64,000 bases of DNA from the NCBI GenBank assembly GCA_029948255.1, contig JALIZF010001806.1, positions 682,001-746,000 of the forward strand. Direction: 5' to 3'. The DNA comes from Telmatactis stephensoni. Its lineage: Eukaryota; Cnidaria; Anthozoa; Actiniaria; Isophelliidae. Below are positions 1 to 11,900 of the stretch, in pieces; the stretch's first letter is position 1, and each line of letters starts with the position of its first letter. The notes beneath the pieces are model-generated. The model was not told where the DNA came from. It made no database searches and saw only the letters and a list, made by a program, of their open reading frames with translations. A program made the translations under genes and the position numbers.

Positions 1-220
1 ACGACAAAAACAAAGAATATGTGGATTACTCTGAACAATGTTTTTTTGTTCTACTTGTCACCTGTGACATTGTTTCCTTCCGACCGTAGTGTATTACTGG
101 CACAGTACCTATCAATCTTTGCACATAGACTGACCCGGCTATTAGGCCATCAAATGATGATAATTATAATTATAATAGGGGTATCGTGCCAAAAAAAATG
201 AATGTAATTAATGGCCAGGC

Positions 221-360
221 TCCCTATGAAAATGGCCTAAGTGACTTTTTGATGATTTTTTCAATGGTATCAAATGATATCAATTAACTTTCCTGTGCCA
301 AAAAATCAATGTCTGGATATCCATCAAAAAGTCACTTAGGTCATTTTCACAGAGAACCCT
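221..360. mobile_element. Short inverted-repeat element (MITE-like), about 140 bp
   Basis: The left end CCCTATGAAAATGGCCTAAG and the reverse complement of the right end (TCTGTGAAAATGACCTAAG) match, and both continue into GTGACTTTTTGATG. No coding capacity. Related diverged ends occur at about 25630-25895 and 50830-51000, so this is a dispersed family. It lies in an intron or downstream part of the coiled-coil gene. Confidence 0.6.
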
Positions 361-409
361 TCATTATTATTCTATATTTTTATGTAAATTGGTCTATATT
401 TTTATGTAC

Positions 410-2897
410 CTTGAGCATCTCGTAGTCTCTTAATGACTGTTTCCTTCTCAGCTTCAAGCATAAGCAGCTTTGATTCTTTTTTACTGACGTCATTGGATCG
501 CTGATCTAATTGAGATTGCAGGTCACGCAGTTTTCTCATCATTCTATCTGCTTCTTCTGTGACACGTGGTGGGATGACTGCCATAATAATACAAAAAATA
601 ATATTAAATTGATTCATTATAAAGAGCTATTAATTCCAAAAACTTCTCTTCGCTTTCCATCCATTTAGAGTAGATTACGGCACCGCACGGTCACGGCACG
701 GTTATGGCAGAAATTTCGAATGTTTTTATAGACATCACGGTACTGACACAGTCACAGCACGGCGTGGTCCGTTTCACACTCATACGAAATCTGCTCTATT
801 CAAATGAGAGCATAACTCAATATAGTTTGAAATGTCTTCACTTTGTGTACATTTTCATACCATGGAGTGCAATTAGATAGTTATTTAAATTACCTGATGA
901 TTTTCTTGCCTGTTCTCGTCTGCATACAACATTATAAATTAAGGATAATAATTATTTCTAAGATCCTAGTAAACCTTGATGTGTTACATGTAAGTTGGGA
1001 CAAGGTCAGGTCAGGCTGGAGCCTGCTACTGGTAACATGTAACCCAGTACTACCTGCCACATGGACGGGTTGTCGGCGTCTAAACCGGCTCCCCCACCAG
1101 GTTCTTTCTGGTGAGGAGGGTGGCATGACACCCAGCAGGAATAAAAACAAGACCTGTCAAAGGGCGGATGAACTTGACTGAGCCAACAGTCATCATGCAT
1201 CAGTGAACTTTTATTTTATTGTGTTTTGATTGTAATTTTAAACAGTAATTTGTAGTGCAGTAATATTTGTAGTGTATTTTAAAATTAATTTTAATGGTAT
1301 GGGCTGTGTAGCAGCAGCCCAAGGCGCCATCCTATGCTCACAGTCTACCATGCATGTTCAGTATATGTTTTTGTAAACTGCCTAGAGCAGATTTTGGATA
1401 GGCACTATATAAATGTTCATTATTATTATTATATATGGAAGCTTGATCAAAAGAGGCTGGAGGTATGTGAATAAGGGCACCTAGTTTTTCACACTAGAGT
1501 TAAGAGAAGCTTTTCTCTCTAAAATGATATATAAAATGGTACATTTATTGATCTCTCAGCATACATGCTGACAGTTGCTAGTACCTAAATCAACAGAATT
1601 ATAAGTGGTCCATAGAGGGACAGATGTGTATCATGATCCAGTTTTAGGCTCACACAAATGCTAAAACTAGTTTTGAAGTAAAATTCATTAATTTTCCAGT
1701 GGCAAATAAACCAAAAGCGAAGAAACTGTACAAATACACTTTTCCTTATCATAGGATTCATTAAAAAATGTTATTTTGTTTTTGTTTTTGTTTTGCATTT
1801 GGGGCCAATTTTTGAGGTTATTCTGGGTGGACTTATTCCGTTATACTATAAAACCCAACCATTTTCTGACCCATTGTCTCCCAACAAGGGGCATAAATTT
1901 GAAATACCTGTGGTTAGATAGCTTTAATTTCCACTTTATAGAAGATCATTATTAGTAAAAGGATACAAATAGTTTGTTTCAAGTTCAAGAAAATATATTT
2001 GTTGTTGTAGATTTCTAATGTACTCATTTTCTACATTTCCAATTTCAGCTGTTGATGACCTCACATGCTTACTAAAATACAAAAATATATCAGTAATTAG
2101 AATATTTTGTAAACATGACCCTTTTGAGTTGAAAATGAGGCTGAAAATAGATGTAACTTGAGATGGAGTGGAGTCCAAGAAAAGGTCACAGCCCAAAGGT
2201 AAAAAAAACTGATAATTTCCCCTCCCCCCTGAAATTTATAAATTGTAGCCTGTGCATACAGTCCCAGTTGGATTATCCTAAATAAAAGCGTCTAGAATAA
2301 ACAATTAGCAACGGAACGTAATATCCAGTAAGCTTAACTTTAGCTACCAAAGAAACTGTATAATTTAATTTAAGCTTATAACTTACAACAATAGCTCAGC
2401 AAACTGTTCAATAGTCTAGGGAAGGTAGAGGGATATACACAAAAATAGATTTATCAAATCCTTTAGATTTTGAAACTGAAACAATTATTCTCGCGTATAG
2501 CAACGTTGGAATTCTGATTGGTGTTTTGTGTCTCGAGTCTGATACCTTCGTGCTCACCAGTTACCCAGGCTGAGTGACAAATAACTAAAACTAATTACTT
2601 TAATAAACAGGATTACCTCTAAAGAACAAAATGAAACTTCGAATCACTTCAAAGAGTTATAATTCAAAGCTATATTTACCTCTTATTTGCAGTACTAGCT
2701 CCATCAAACGATGCAGCGAGACGACCGGTAGACTTGCCAAAGCTACCAGAGCGACGGAGGTTTCCTGGGGAAGTACTTCGCAATGGCGAGGCTAAAATAA
2801 CAAAATGATCAGCGAACACAGAGAAAAGTTTCTCCGGTTTAGTACTACATAAGAATTTACCTGATCGAGCTCCTTTTGATCTTCCAAACGTAGACAT
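410..2897 (-). CDS. Coiled-coil protein, N-terminal exons (partial gene, runs off left edge)
   Basis: I do not recognise this gene. Four exons can be placed on the minus strand: 2897-2861 (ATG at 2895-2897, 12 codons plus one base), 2791-2680, 2071-1967 and 577-410, each flanked by AG and GT. Exons 1 to 3 join in phase. They give a Ser/Thr/Arg-rich, probably disordered N-terminus, then a helix with the motif NLQQQIYFLELE. The 577-410 exon codes a charged heptad-like coiled coil (TEEADRMMRKLRDLQSQLDQ and on). Exon 3 ends in phase 2 while the next one needs phase 1, so at least one exon between 578 and 1966 is missing from this model. That interval holds a LINE fragment, which makes it hard to read. 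The 410 end has a donor (GTACAT), so more exons lie beyond the window. Likely a cytoskeletal, centrosomal or ciliary coiled-coil protein, by composition only. Confidence 0.6.
666..800. mobile_element. MITE-like element, family with AGAGTRGATTTCGTATGA ends, copy 1
   Basis: Starts AGAGTAGATTACGG and ends CATACGAAATCTGCTCTATT, an imperfect terminal inverted repeat. The interior is rich in CACGG(C) steps and contains AATTTCGAATGTTTTTATAGA, shared almost exactly with the copies at 25893 and 40721. Four copies in the window establish the family. Confidence 0.7.
1001..1432 (+). mobile_element. 3' end of a non-LTR retrotransposon (LINE fragment)
   Basis: The right end reads CTGCCTAGAGCAGATTTTGG, then GGCACTATATAAATG followed by (ATT)n at 1420-1432. 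This 'gcactatataaat plus ATT repeat' tail is typical of CR1/L2-like LINE 3' ends in invertebrates. The sequence upstream (about 1001-1200) has a GC-rich stretch unlike its surroundings and no intact reverse transcriptase, so it is a 5'-truncated copy. Left boundary is approximate. Confidence 0.5.
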
Positions 2898-3550
2898 TTT
2901 TCAGCAGGAATCTGCAAAATCCACAAATGACAACAAGATGGCGTCCCTTGTTTCCAAAGTAATAATATCAAATTGTAACCGCTGACCTGGTAACTATGGT
3001 AACGTGTTTTTCGTTTCGTTCCATTTTAGTTTCATCAAAGTTTCATCCCATTTCAAGCGAAACTTTAGATTTCATTTTCGTATATGTCATCTTTTTTATT
3101 CTTACTCTTACAACTATTCCTGGTTAATCTGAATTTCTCAAACTTTTTATTCAGTTTTTTTCTTCTGTTCATTGTATTTTGTTTTTGACCGCGCGTATCC
3201 AATGGGAAATTTATATTCGGTCATTCGATTAAGGACAAGTCCCCACAAGTTCCTGATAACAATTAAAGTATTCGTGCGGTCAAATCTTTTTATAGCAAGG
3301 CTCAGAATTCATGGGCTTATCAAGAACTAATGAAGCAAATGTGCTGAAGAGTGATAAAGCAAAATATAAGTGTCACGAATGTTTTACCTTCCATCCCTTT
3401 CCATCCTTCCTTCCTTCCTCGTTCTTTCTTTCTTTCCTTCCTCCCTCCCTTCCTTCCTTCCTTCCTTCCTTCTTTCCTTCCTTCCTTCCTTCCTTCCTTC
3501 CTTCGTTCCTGCCTTCCTTCCTTCCTTCCTTCCTTCCTTCCTTCCTTCCT

Positions 3551-3628
<78 letters not shown>

Positions 3629-3631
3629 TTC

Positions 3632-3678
<47 letters not shown>

Positions 3679-3711
3679 AATTTCTTTTTTTTCTTAATTT
3701 CTTTCTTAATT

Positions 3712-3763
<52 letters not shown>

Positions 3764-3962
3764 CCTTTCGTTCTTTCTTTCTTTCTTCCATCCTTTCTTT
3801 TTCTTTCTTCCATCCTTTCTTTTTTCCTTCTTCCTTCCTTCCTTTCTTATTTCCTTCTTTACAAAAGTGCACGCTTTTCTTCATCACAGCGCATGCGTCG
3901 AGCTGTCACAACAATCCTTGACCACAGAGAACCGAATTCTTGATTTTTAGTCCTTTTTCTCG
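2898..3962. other. Divergent intergenic region between the coiled-coil gene and LDAH
   Basis: The two start codons (2895-2897 minus, 3963-3965 plus) point away from each other. The first 400 bases beside the coiled-coil gene are plain AT-rich DNA without a clear TATA box; the remainder is mostly a pyrimidine tetranucleotide tract. About 100 bases of unique sequence precede the LDAH start and probably hold its 5' UTR. Confidence 0.4.
3392..3855 (+). repeat. Interrupted (CTTC)n/(CTTT)n microsatellite
   Basis: Starts as CTTC repeats, shifts to a long CTTT tract near 3550, and is interrupted at about 3680-3710 (TTTCTTAA) and 3757-3830 (CCATCC). All reading frames through it are artefactual Ser/Phe/Leu/Pro or Lys/Glu/Arg proteins. 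Confidence 0.97.
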
Positions 3963-6126
3963 ATGGCAAATCGACTAGAGGACACCATAGTTCGACACGA
4001 CATCGTTCTCATCAATGGTGTTCACACAAAAATCTCTTGTGCCATCCCTGAAGTTGATAACGAACGCATTTGTATCGTCGTAATCCCTGGTAATCCAGGC
4101 AGCATTGAGTTTTACGACATTTTTATTGAAGTTCTCTTCAAAGAATGTGGGGAAAAGATTCCTGTTTACGGCGTTGGGCATGCAGGTAATAATAATAATT
4201 TCTGATTTCTATCATACTTCGTTAAGTGAAATTATTGTGAAATAATTTGACAGGCTTATTTGGGAAATCAGAATTCTCTCGGATCGATCCAAAAATCCTC
4301 ACTCTGTTTGGAGTTACGTTACAAATCTATAAAATTATCAATTTCTTGGCATTAAGGTGAAGACTTTTTATAGGAAGTTTTTTAATCGATTTATTTCTCA
4401 TTTTGAATTTTGTAAAAATAGGATTTTAGCGAGTCGAGTTTTCGGGTAATGTTTAGTTGAATTCATCAGGCATTTACGAAAGCACCTGCACCTTCACCGC
4501 TCTCACAAACAAACCGAAAATTTGTTCAATAATGCATCGTTTTTGTCGGTCTTTCATCTGTCCTATCTCTGGCATCGCAAATAGCATCATTCCATTAACA
4601 GTTTTAGGGCTACAGTCTTCAAAATAAAACTAAATTTGAAGTTTGGTAAATAGAAACGCTTTCCATGACCTCTTTTTAGAGGATCACCCAGGGTTTCATT
4701 TTCGCGTATTCACAAATTAAACATTCGCTGTAATACTGAACAAAAAACTCGGTAAATCTTAATTCGCTAGTTTCGCTTATATCTATGAATGTTGGCAAAA
4801 AACATTCTATTCAGCATTCATTTTTTTGCGAGTTATCCGAAAAGAAAATCTATTTACATTCATGCCTTCTTATCAAGAATTTAAAAATTTGAAGCTGTAT
4901 TTCCTTTTCAAATTCATTTGATTATAATGAAGACAACTTTTGAGATGTTATCAAATCAGTCATTTCAGAGTAAAGTAGGTTGGCCCAAATACTAGCCATA
5001 CATTGTAACAACTGTTTCAAGTGAATTAGCTTTGTATTGATTCGGTAAAATAATCGGCGGACGAAATTATTCTGTTGTTAAACTCGTTTCAAGCAGAATT
5101 ATGCCCTATTGAATGTCAATTAAAACAAATGTAAGCTAATCAAATTATTTTGAATTTGCGTATAATTAAAATACTAAAATAGAGAATACGCTCGTTGAAG
5201 CTAGCTGTTTTTGCCGGGTGTTTTTGTCAATTTTGTTGTGGAATACAAAATGCACGCGTAGACATGCTGCCTTGTACCACTGAAAAAGCGAACAAAAACC
5301 TAAAAATTTCCTATTGATTGTATATTATTGCCTAATAATACGTTTTTGTTTCTCATACTAAAACATTGGTTTATTATCAGGTCATTGTATGTTGGACGAA
5401 TCTGGAATCTTCAGTTGCGGTCGACCAAGATCCTTTGAGCATGAAGAATACTGCGGAGCTATGCATCTAGAAGACCAAATATCTCACAAGCTTTCATTCA
5501 TCGCTTACCACATCCCCAGAGAATGCAAAGTCATTTTAGTTGGACACTCCGCAGGAGCTTATATTGCCCTACAGATGATGAAACGATATCACGAAAAAGA
5601 CAAGTTCCTCAAAGGAATTCTTCTTTTTCCCGCCATCGAGCACGTGATGGAATCGCCCAGTGGTCGTTTGTGGTGGGTGGCGTGTTTTTATTTTCAATGG
5701 CCGTTTTTGTTCATGACTTTTTTCTTTTCTCTTATGCCTACAATTTTCAAAAAATGGTCGATTGGATGGTGGATGCACTTTAACAAGCAAAGCTGCCACG
5801 AGAGTATAGTAAATGCAACCGTCGCTTTTCTCAACTATCGTGCAATGGAGAATATGTTAAAAATCGGCCGAGATCTCGGTACTATCAAAGACATGGATAT
5901 GAGCAGCATCAGCGAAAATATCGACAAACTTATGTTTTATTACGGAGCACGCGATCCGTGGGTTCCCCGATCATGTTACGAGCAGATGACAAAACGGTTT
6001 CCGAATGCTGACATCATAATATGCGAAGACGAAATACAGCATGCTTTTGTACTGGATGCTACAGGGACGGAAAGACTTGCCAAAAAAGTCTGGGAATGGC
6101 TTGATAAAGAATTTACTGTGGTTTGA
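3963..6126 (+). CDS. LDAH: Lipid droplet-associated hydrolase
   Basis: Two coding exons, 3963-4185 and 5381-6126, join in phase 1 across a GT-AG intron and give 322 residues (human LDAH is about 325). Family knowledge: an alpha/beta-hydrolase on the lipid droplet surface, linked to cholesterol ester and triglyceride turnover; its true substrate is debated. Seen here: the oxyanion-loop motif IPGNPG at residues 41-46, the GHAGH segment across the splice junction, the nucleophile elbow GHSAG at 129-133 (Ser131), a hydrophobic aromatic stretch about 165-200 that fits the membrane-binding insertion, and candidate Asp266 (GARDPWVP) and His295 (IQHAF) completing the triad. The catalytic set is intact. 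Start chosen because it is the first ATG and gives the expected N-terminal length. The coiled-coil gene lies divergently upstream. Confidence 0.94.
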
Positions 6127-6354
6127 CATGAAAAAATTGTCGTTTGCTCATCATTTATGAAGTCATGATCTGCATGAATAGCCAATATGGAATATAGTAA
6201 CCAAATAAGGAGAATTAACCACCAAATTTGGAATTTCGTAATACGATATAGACTAAATATACAAACAGATAAGGAGTTCAATAATTTTATACTGATTATC
6301 AATGAGCGGCGAACTATTTATTAGTCGTTCCAGTTAGTTACATGGGACGAACAA

Positions 6355-6750
6355 AAGGCTCTGGCAAGCAATTTTTTTACAACTTGCAACGCAAAGAATG
6401 CATCTCAAGTGGCAGAAAAAGTTGCGCGCATAACACCCCCTCTCTGCAACTTGCAATACAACGTTGCATTTTTCAGAAAAAGTTGAACGAGCAACTACTT
6501 TTCTCAACGTTGTACAGCAAGTTGCAGCGTGTAACATCTATCCAGCAACCTAGTAATGCAAATTCTGTCGCAAATGACCAATCAGGGCGCAGTCCCCGCT
6601 GACAATTGGTTTTATCGAAGACCAAGAGTTGCGTTGCAAGTTGCGAAGAGAATTGTGTGTCTGATATCTCGCCAGCAACTTGCAATACTCTGCTTTCGTC
6701 AGCATTGCATTGCAAGTTGAAAGAAAAATTACCTCGTATAACAGAGCCTT
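6355..6750. mobile_element. MITE-like element rich in TTGCAA words
   Basis: Left end AAGGCTCTGGCAAGCAATTT and the reverse complement of the right end (AAGGCTCTGTTATACGAGG) share an outer AAGGCTCTG, then both run through AATTTTT to an ACTTGCAA block. The interior repeats CAACTTGCAA and its complement many times. No open frame of note. It follows LDAH by about 230 bp. Confidence 0.6.
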
Positions 6751-6980
6751 AAAATACTCAGATCTCATTTTCTGCCTTCAAATAAACAGCTCTCTCTATG
6801 CTATCAATTAACTATATTCTCATACTTGATTCTAAAAATTCGTATGGTTATTAAACCCCGTGATGTATCCCAAAGTTGAATTAGGTGATGTAAAACCTAT
6901 ATTGATCTTAAAACGCTTCGATATGGTATTGTACGACACCGTACAACGTGACACGACACCTAACGATATTAGAGTGATTT

Positions 6981-7382
6981 AGCAAACGCGACTTGACGCA
7001 AGAACAGGACGTAAGATGAATTTTACACATTCGTTGGTTGCGTGACTACCGTGACAACGTCGCGACGCCACGTTCAGGACGCCATTTCACTTGTTTTCAC
7101 GTCCTCTTCTTGACGTCGGCGACGTTAACGGTCATTTGGAACAAAATGCGGCATCCTTTTTCACGTCGCGTCGAGTGATTTATCAATTAAACACGACCCG
7201 ACTTTAAAGAGGACGCCGCGCGCACTAACGAATTTTGACGTCGCCGACGTCAACAAGAGGACGTGAAAACAAGTGAAATGGCGTCCTGAACGTGGCGTCA
7301 CGACGTCGTCACGGTAGTCACGCAACGAACAAATGTGATAGATTCGTCATCTAACGTCCTGTTTTCGCGTCGCAGTTTGCTT
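6981..7382. mobile_element. Long inverted repeat, about 400 bp with arms near 145 bp
   Basis: AGCAAACGCGACTTGACGCA at the left is matched inversely by the GCGTCGCAGTTTGCTT region at the right. Inner parts of both arms share blocks such as GAAATGGCGTCCTGAACGTG in inverse orientation. The loop is about 100 bp. GC-rich and CpG-rich compared with its surroundings. Looks like a palindromic non-autonomous DNA element. Confidence 0.75.
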
Positions 7383-7384
7383 CT

Positions 7385-7560
7385 TCTATCGTCACGTTCG
7401 GCACATGGTACAAAAGGTCACGATATTGTCGCGTTCGGCACATGACAAAAAGTCACGATGTCACGTGCGGCACATGACGCGAAAATTAAGTCACGATGTC
7501 ACGTGCGGCACATGACAAAAAGTCACGATATTGTCACGTTCGGCACATGACATGAAAAGA
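7385..7560 (+). repeat. Minisatellite of TCACG-rich units
   Basis: Four to five imperfect units of about 36 bp containing GGCACATGACAAAAAGTCAC, alternating TCACGTTCGG and TCACGTGCGG. It directly abuts the inverted repeat on its left and the next element on its right. Confidence 0.75.
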
Positions 7561-7639
7561 CGCGTAACGCACAGTACTTCAAGCCAAGGACGACATGCTA
7601 CGGCACGATGCGCCAAAGCTCAAAACGACACGGTTCGAC

Positions 7640-7917
7640 CAAGAGACCATAATACTAAGAGAGCGAAGCTCAGTATTGATGTCTGTGCCATGTTCATGGC
7701 GGCTAAGGCTATTTTTAGTAACTTCGCCATCGCGCGCGCAAGTCCCTCAACCAATAGAATTTGATTTTTGACGTGCGCGCGGACGGGACCGTTTGAATTC
7801 TATTGTTTAAGAGCCTTGCGCGCGCGATGGCGCAGTTACTAAAAATAGCCTTAGGCGCCACGAACATCGCACAGACATCAATACTGAGTTTCGCTCTCTT
7901 AGTATTATGGTCTCTTG
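7640..7917. mobile_element. Palindromic MITE, family with CAAGAGACCATAATACTAAG ends
   Basis: Both ends carry CAAGAGACCATAATACTAAG in inverted orientation and the arms stay alike for about 105 bp, through the CAGTATTGATGTCTGTGC and GCCATCGCGCGCGCAAG blocks. The short centre reads ATAGAATTTGATTTTTGACG, then GTGCGCGCGG. Another near-complete copy is at 19874-20106, a half copy at 7951-8064 and a fragment at 21686-21770. Confidence 0.85.
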
Positions 7918-7950
7918 TCCCGATTCATGGAAATTCCCCGAGTGGAAAGT

Positions 7951-8064
7951 TGTTTAAGAGCCTTGCGCGCGCGATGGCGCAGTTACTAAAAATAGCCTTA
8001 GCCGCCACGAACATGGCACAGACATCAATACTGAGCTTCGCTCTCTTAGTATTATGGTCTCTTG
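7951..8064 (-). mobile_element. Single arm of the CAAGAGACC MITE family
   Basis: Nearly identical to the right arm of the element at 7640-7917, from TTTAAGAGCCTTGCGCGCGC to the terminal TATTATGGTCTCTTG, in the same orientation as that right arm. It probably arose by local duplication or is a solo half of a second insertion. Confidence 0.8.
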
Positions 8065-8456
8065 GTTCGACACGATACAACACGGCACGGACATGGTACG
8101 ACATGCAACAGAGTTTTTCATAGCCATACAAAATGTGATTTTTTTGTGGAAAAAGCCATGATTCATAATTTACGATATCCAAACATTAGTCCGTGGGTGT
8201 GTGGTATTTGTTAACAAATTAATATACTTTTTAGTGCAGGAATCGATCATGATGTTTATTTATATAAAATATTTGCTCAATGAAAATGTTTGAGGTATTC
8301 ACATGTGATAAATATAATAATAATTAAAACTAACAGAATATTAACTATTTATTTGCGGAAAAGGTAGATAGCTTCGGAAGCAGCTGTGGCTGATCTATTT
8401 TTACCGATTTAGGACACTGGTTCCCAGACCCCCTTACTTGAATCGAGCAAACAAAG

Positions 8457-8796
8457 TGGACACCGCAGCAATATCTACCACGCATGCGCGAATTACGAAA
8501 CTATCCCGATGAAAACATTTGAGGACCATGTACTTTGCCCGCGAAAACTAAGCCAGGGAGGTCAAAGTTAGTCCCTAAAAAATCACTTTGAGGAGTTTGT
8601 AGTATACTTTGTCGTCTGCCTTTCGCACCAAGCACCTTCCTGTTTACACCAATGCTCAGTATTAAGATAAAAGATATGATATGAAAAAATCCGTTGATAA
8701 ATATTTTTAAAATATTGCGTGGGATTCCTGTGGTCAAGACGCGGACTCGCCTGAGCCGCGAACACTCGCGCATGCGCAGTGTTGCCGCGATGTCCA
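8457..8796. mobile_element. TIR element, TGGACACCGC family, about 340 bp
   Basis: The ends TGGACACCGCAGCAA and, inverted, TGGACATCGCGGCAA each lead into an ACGCATGCGCG or CTGCGCATGCGCG block. The interior includes TGTGGTCAAGACGCGGACTC and an AGCACCTTCCTGTTT region. A diverged copy in inverse orientation is at 28050-28341, with end fragments at about 19547-19630 and 25361-25400. Confidence 0.8.
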
Positions 8797-8938
8797 CGAA
8801 GTATATACAAACTGCGCAGACTCATGCAGCATAGCGTTCCCAGAATGCCAAATATTGGCAAAGTTTTTGCAATTCTCAACGTGGTTATTTAATGCCAATA
8901 AAAGCAGCTTGTTAACAGCCCAATACAATTTTATAAAA

Positions 8939-11900
8939 TCATTTAAAATTTAAAAATTCCTGTAGCGTTGAACTGTAATCATCTGACGACGTCAAAGATT
9001 CCTCTAAATCATCATTGTTTAAGTCATCGGTCTCTCCTACAATACCATGGTTTTTAGACTGAAAACTATAATCAATGTTCTTCTTTCTTAAACGTTTGTC
9101 CTTACTACTTGTCCAGTGTTTAACTATATTTGGAAAGGAATTATTTCGTACAAAAGATCTTCTTGATGATAAATTCTGAGGCCCGCTCTTCTGTTTCAGC
9201 TTTTTATCGTCAAATACGTTCACGTAATTCGCGATTCTTTGGTTTTGACGATGTTTTCTAGAAGTTAGATGTTCATTATTGATGTGATTCTTTGCCGTCT
9301 TCTTCTTGGAAGAATTCTGCACACTTACTGTATCAATTGTTTTGCTTCCCGCAACGGTGTAATTTCCGATTGCTACGTGAGCCGCCACTTTCGTGTTACT
9401 CATTTTATGTGCAATTTCACTATTCCCACTCTTTGTTCGGGGTTTTGAACCCTCCAGAAAATTTTTCATGGGATTCTGTTGCGTTTTGAACTTATTATCT
9501 CGTAACCCGCTCAACTCCGATGCTTTCATATTAGCCACAAGCTTCACAGGGTGTTTATTACGTTCAATACTCTGATATCTTGAGTTATCCACCACCCTTG
9601 TCTTTTGCAGTAAGCTGTCATAACTTGCGTTAATTCCAGATGGCGACTTCTCCACCATTTTCATGCCAACAGATTCCGAACTCTCCACTACTTTATTTTG
9701 ATTAACCTCTCCAGTACGTGGTTTCTCCATCATTTTCAGTTTTTGCGTTACGCTATCATTACCAATGCCCACAGACCCCGAGGTCTCCACCACTGTATTT
9801 TGTAGATGTTTGTCATGACTAACCCTTCCAGCATCCGGTGTCTCCACCACTTTAAGTTTTTGCGTTACACCATCTTTACCAATGCTAATAGATCTCGAAT
9901 TCTCCACCGCCGTCTTTAGTAAGTGTTTATCACGACTTACCTCTCCAGTATCCGATTTCCCCACTACTTTCAATTTTTGCATAACTTTATCACTACCAAT
10001 ACTATCAGATTTCGAGATCTCCATCACCGTTTTTTGTACGTGTTTATCATAACTAACCGTACCAGGACCCGGTTTCTCCACCACTTGCAGTTTTTCGGAT
10101 ACGCTCTCACTACCAGTGCTACCAGATTCTGAGTTCTCCACCACTGTCCTTTGCTGGTGTTTATCATGACTAACATTCCCAGTACTCGAAGTCTTCACCA
10201 CCTTTTTCTTTTGCAATAAACTATCATCACTATTATTTCCAAGGTAACTATTCTCCATCATTTCAGGGTTATCCTCACCGCTACCACTACCTGATCCGCT
10301 CTCCAGCAAATATTCTAGATCTATGAGCTCATTTTGTAATACTTTGTTTATGTTCCCTGACGTTTCTCCAGAAAAATCAGCCTTTTTGTTGAAAGTACTT
10401 GTAGCATCATCACGTGGTTTACCTAGGGTGTCGTCATCAGTGACGTCATCGTCGTCATCAGTTGTAGAACCATTGCCGCTTTCACCTTCAATCCAGAACG
10501 TTTCACTCGCATTAACCTTGGAACGTCGATGGACCGGGTTCTTAAGGACTTCTGTGCTTTGTTTATTTTTGGTGGCAGATGCAACATCCTTGGATCCACT
10601 GTCTGTCGACGCGCTTATCATTAAGTCAAACTCGTGTTCATCACTACTTCCATCGTTATCACTTGATTCACTCACCAGAAGGTCCTCCATGTCACTGTCA
10701 CTGTCACGCAATGCAGAATTCCCTTGCGCATCATTTAGTGAGTCACGCTCTTTGTGACTTAATTTATTTGAAGTTACGCTAACAAGATTTCCACTTCCAT
10801 CCGCACTTGCATCTTTTTTCAATGTGCTAAGAATGTTTGTATTTTTGGAGTCTTGAAACGTAGAGATCGACGAATTGTACTTCTGTAAATTGTTTCTTTT
10901 ATGGTCTAGCTGTCCTTTTTCCAAATCGTCAACTTCACTTTTGGTTTTAACTACAGAACTGTTGGAAGGCTTAGAAATTGATTCTTTTTCAAATGGGTTT
11001 ACAGGAGTTAGCGAATCGTCACGCATTCCACTTCCTGATCCTTCTTGCAAATCATTAAATTCAAAGTCAGCGTCACGAATTCCACTTCCGCTTGCGTGCA
11101 CACCTCCAGACACCACAACGACATCTTCATGATCACGTTCATTGTGTAACGTTATGTTAGTCTGATTTTTATTTTGTTGATTGAAAATTGTGTTCGTTTC
11201 CTTTGACTGAGAGGGAATGTGACTTTCTCCTGAGATTTTGTTTACTTTATTGCTCTCTGATATTTGTTTGTCAACTTCAGGTTTTTGCTTGATGTTTCGA
11301 AAATGAGCATTTAATTGGGCTTTTTGTTTATCTTTGAACATGTTAGAAATATGTTTGTCTTTGATGCTGCCGTGTTCTAATCGTAATACTTTGTTATCTT
11401 TTTGATGGGATGTTATTTTTCGAGTTCCATTTCCACGAAGGTGACTCCTTTCTTTCTCGGAATGTCGGTCATGAATGTCATCTTGGTCGTCATCTCTCTC
11501 ATCATCATCATCATCATCATCTTCGTCATCGTCATCATCATAATCACCACTTTGGTCGTTAATTGATTTCAATTGTTCCTTCTTTTTCTTTTGCAGTCTT
11601 CCTTTGCGTATTTGAAGTTGAGCATCATTACTTGAATCGACGTCTTTATTCCTAGTGCTGTTGTGCTTCAGTATTTGTTTCTCTTCAACAGAATGATGCT
11701 CCAACACTTTTCCACTTTTGCTCTTTCCTTTGTGATGACTTTCACTTTTAAGATATTTCTTCAAGTCTGTGTATATATGTTTATGATGATGCTCAATCAA
11801 GTTGCCCAGCTCCACGTTAAGAGAACTATTGACAGGCCTCACATGTTCTGTTTTAGTTTTTGTAAAATCAATCTTATGACGGTTCATATTCCATGGCTTC

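Noticed and set aside
3311..3921. Long open frames on both strands coding Phe/Leu/Ser/Pro or Lys/Glu/Arg runs
   Set aside because: They are translations of the CTTC/CTTT microsatellite.
6302..6770. Overlapping open frames on both strands downstream of LDAH
   Set aside because: Caused by the TTGCAA-rich inverted-repeat element.
7640..8064. CRISPR-like spaced repeats
   Set aside because: Eukaryotic context; the repeats are inverted arms of a MITE family, not regularly spaced direct repeats.
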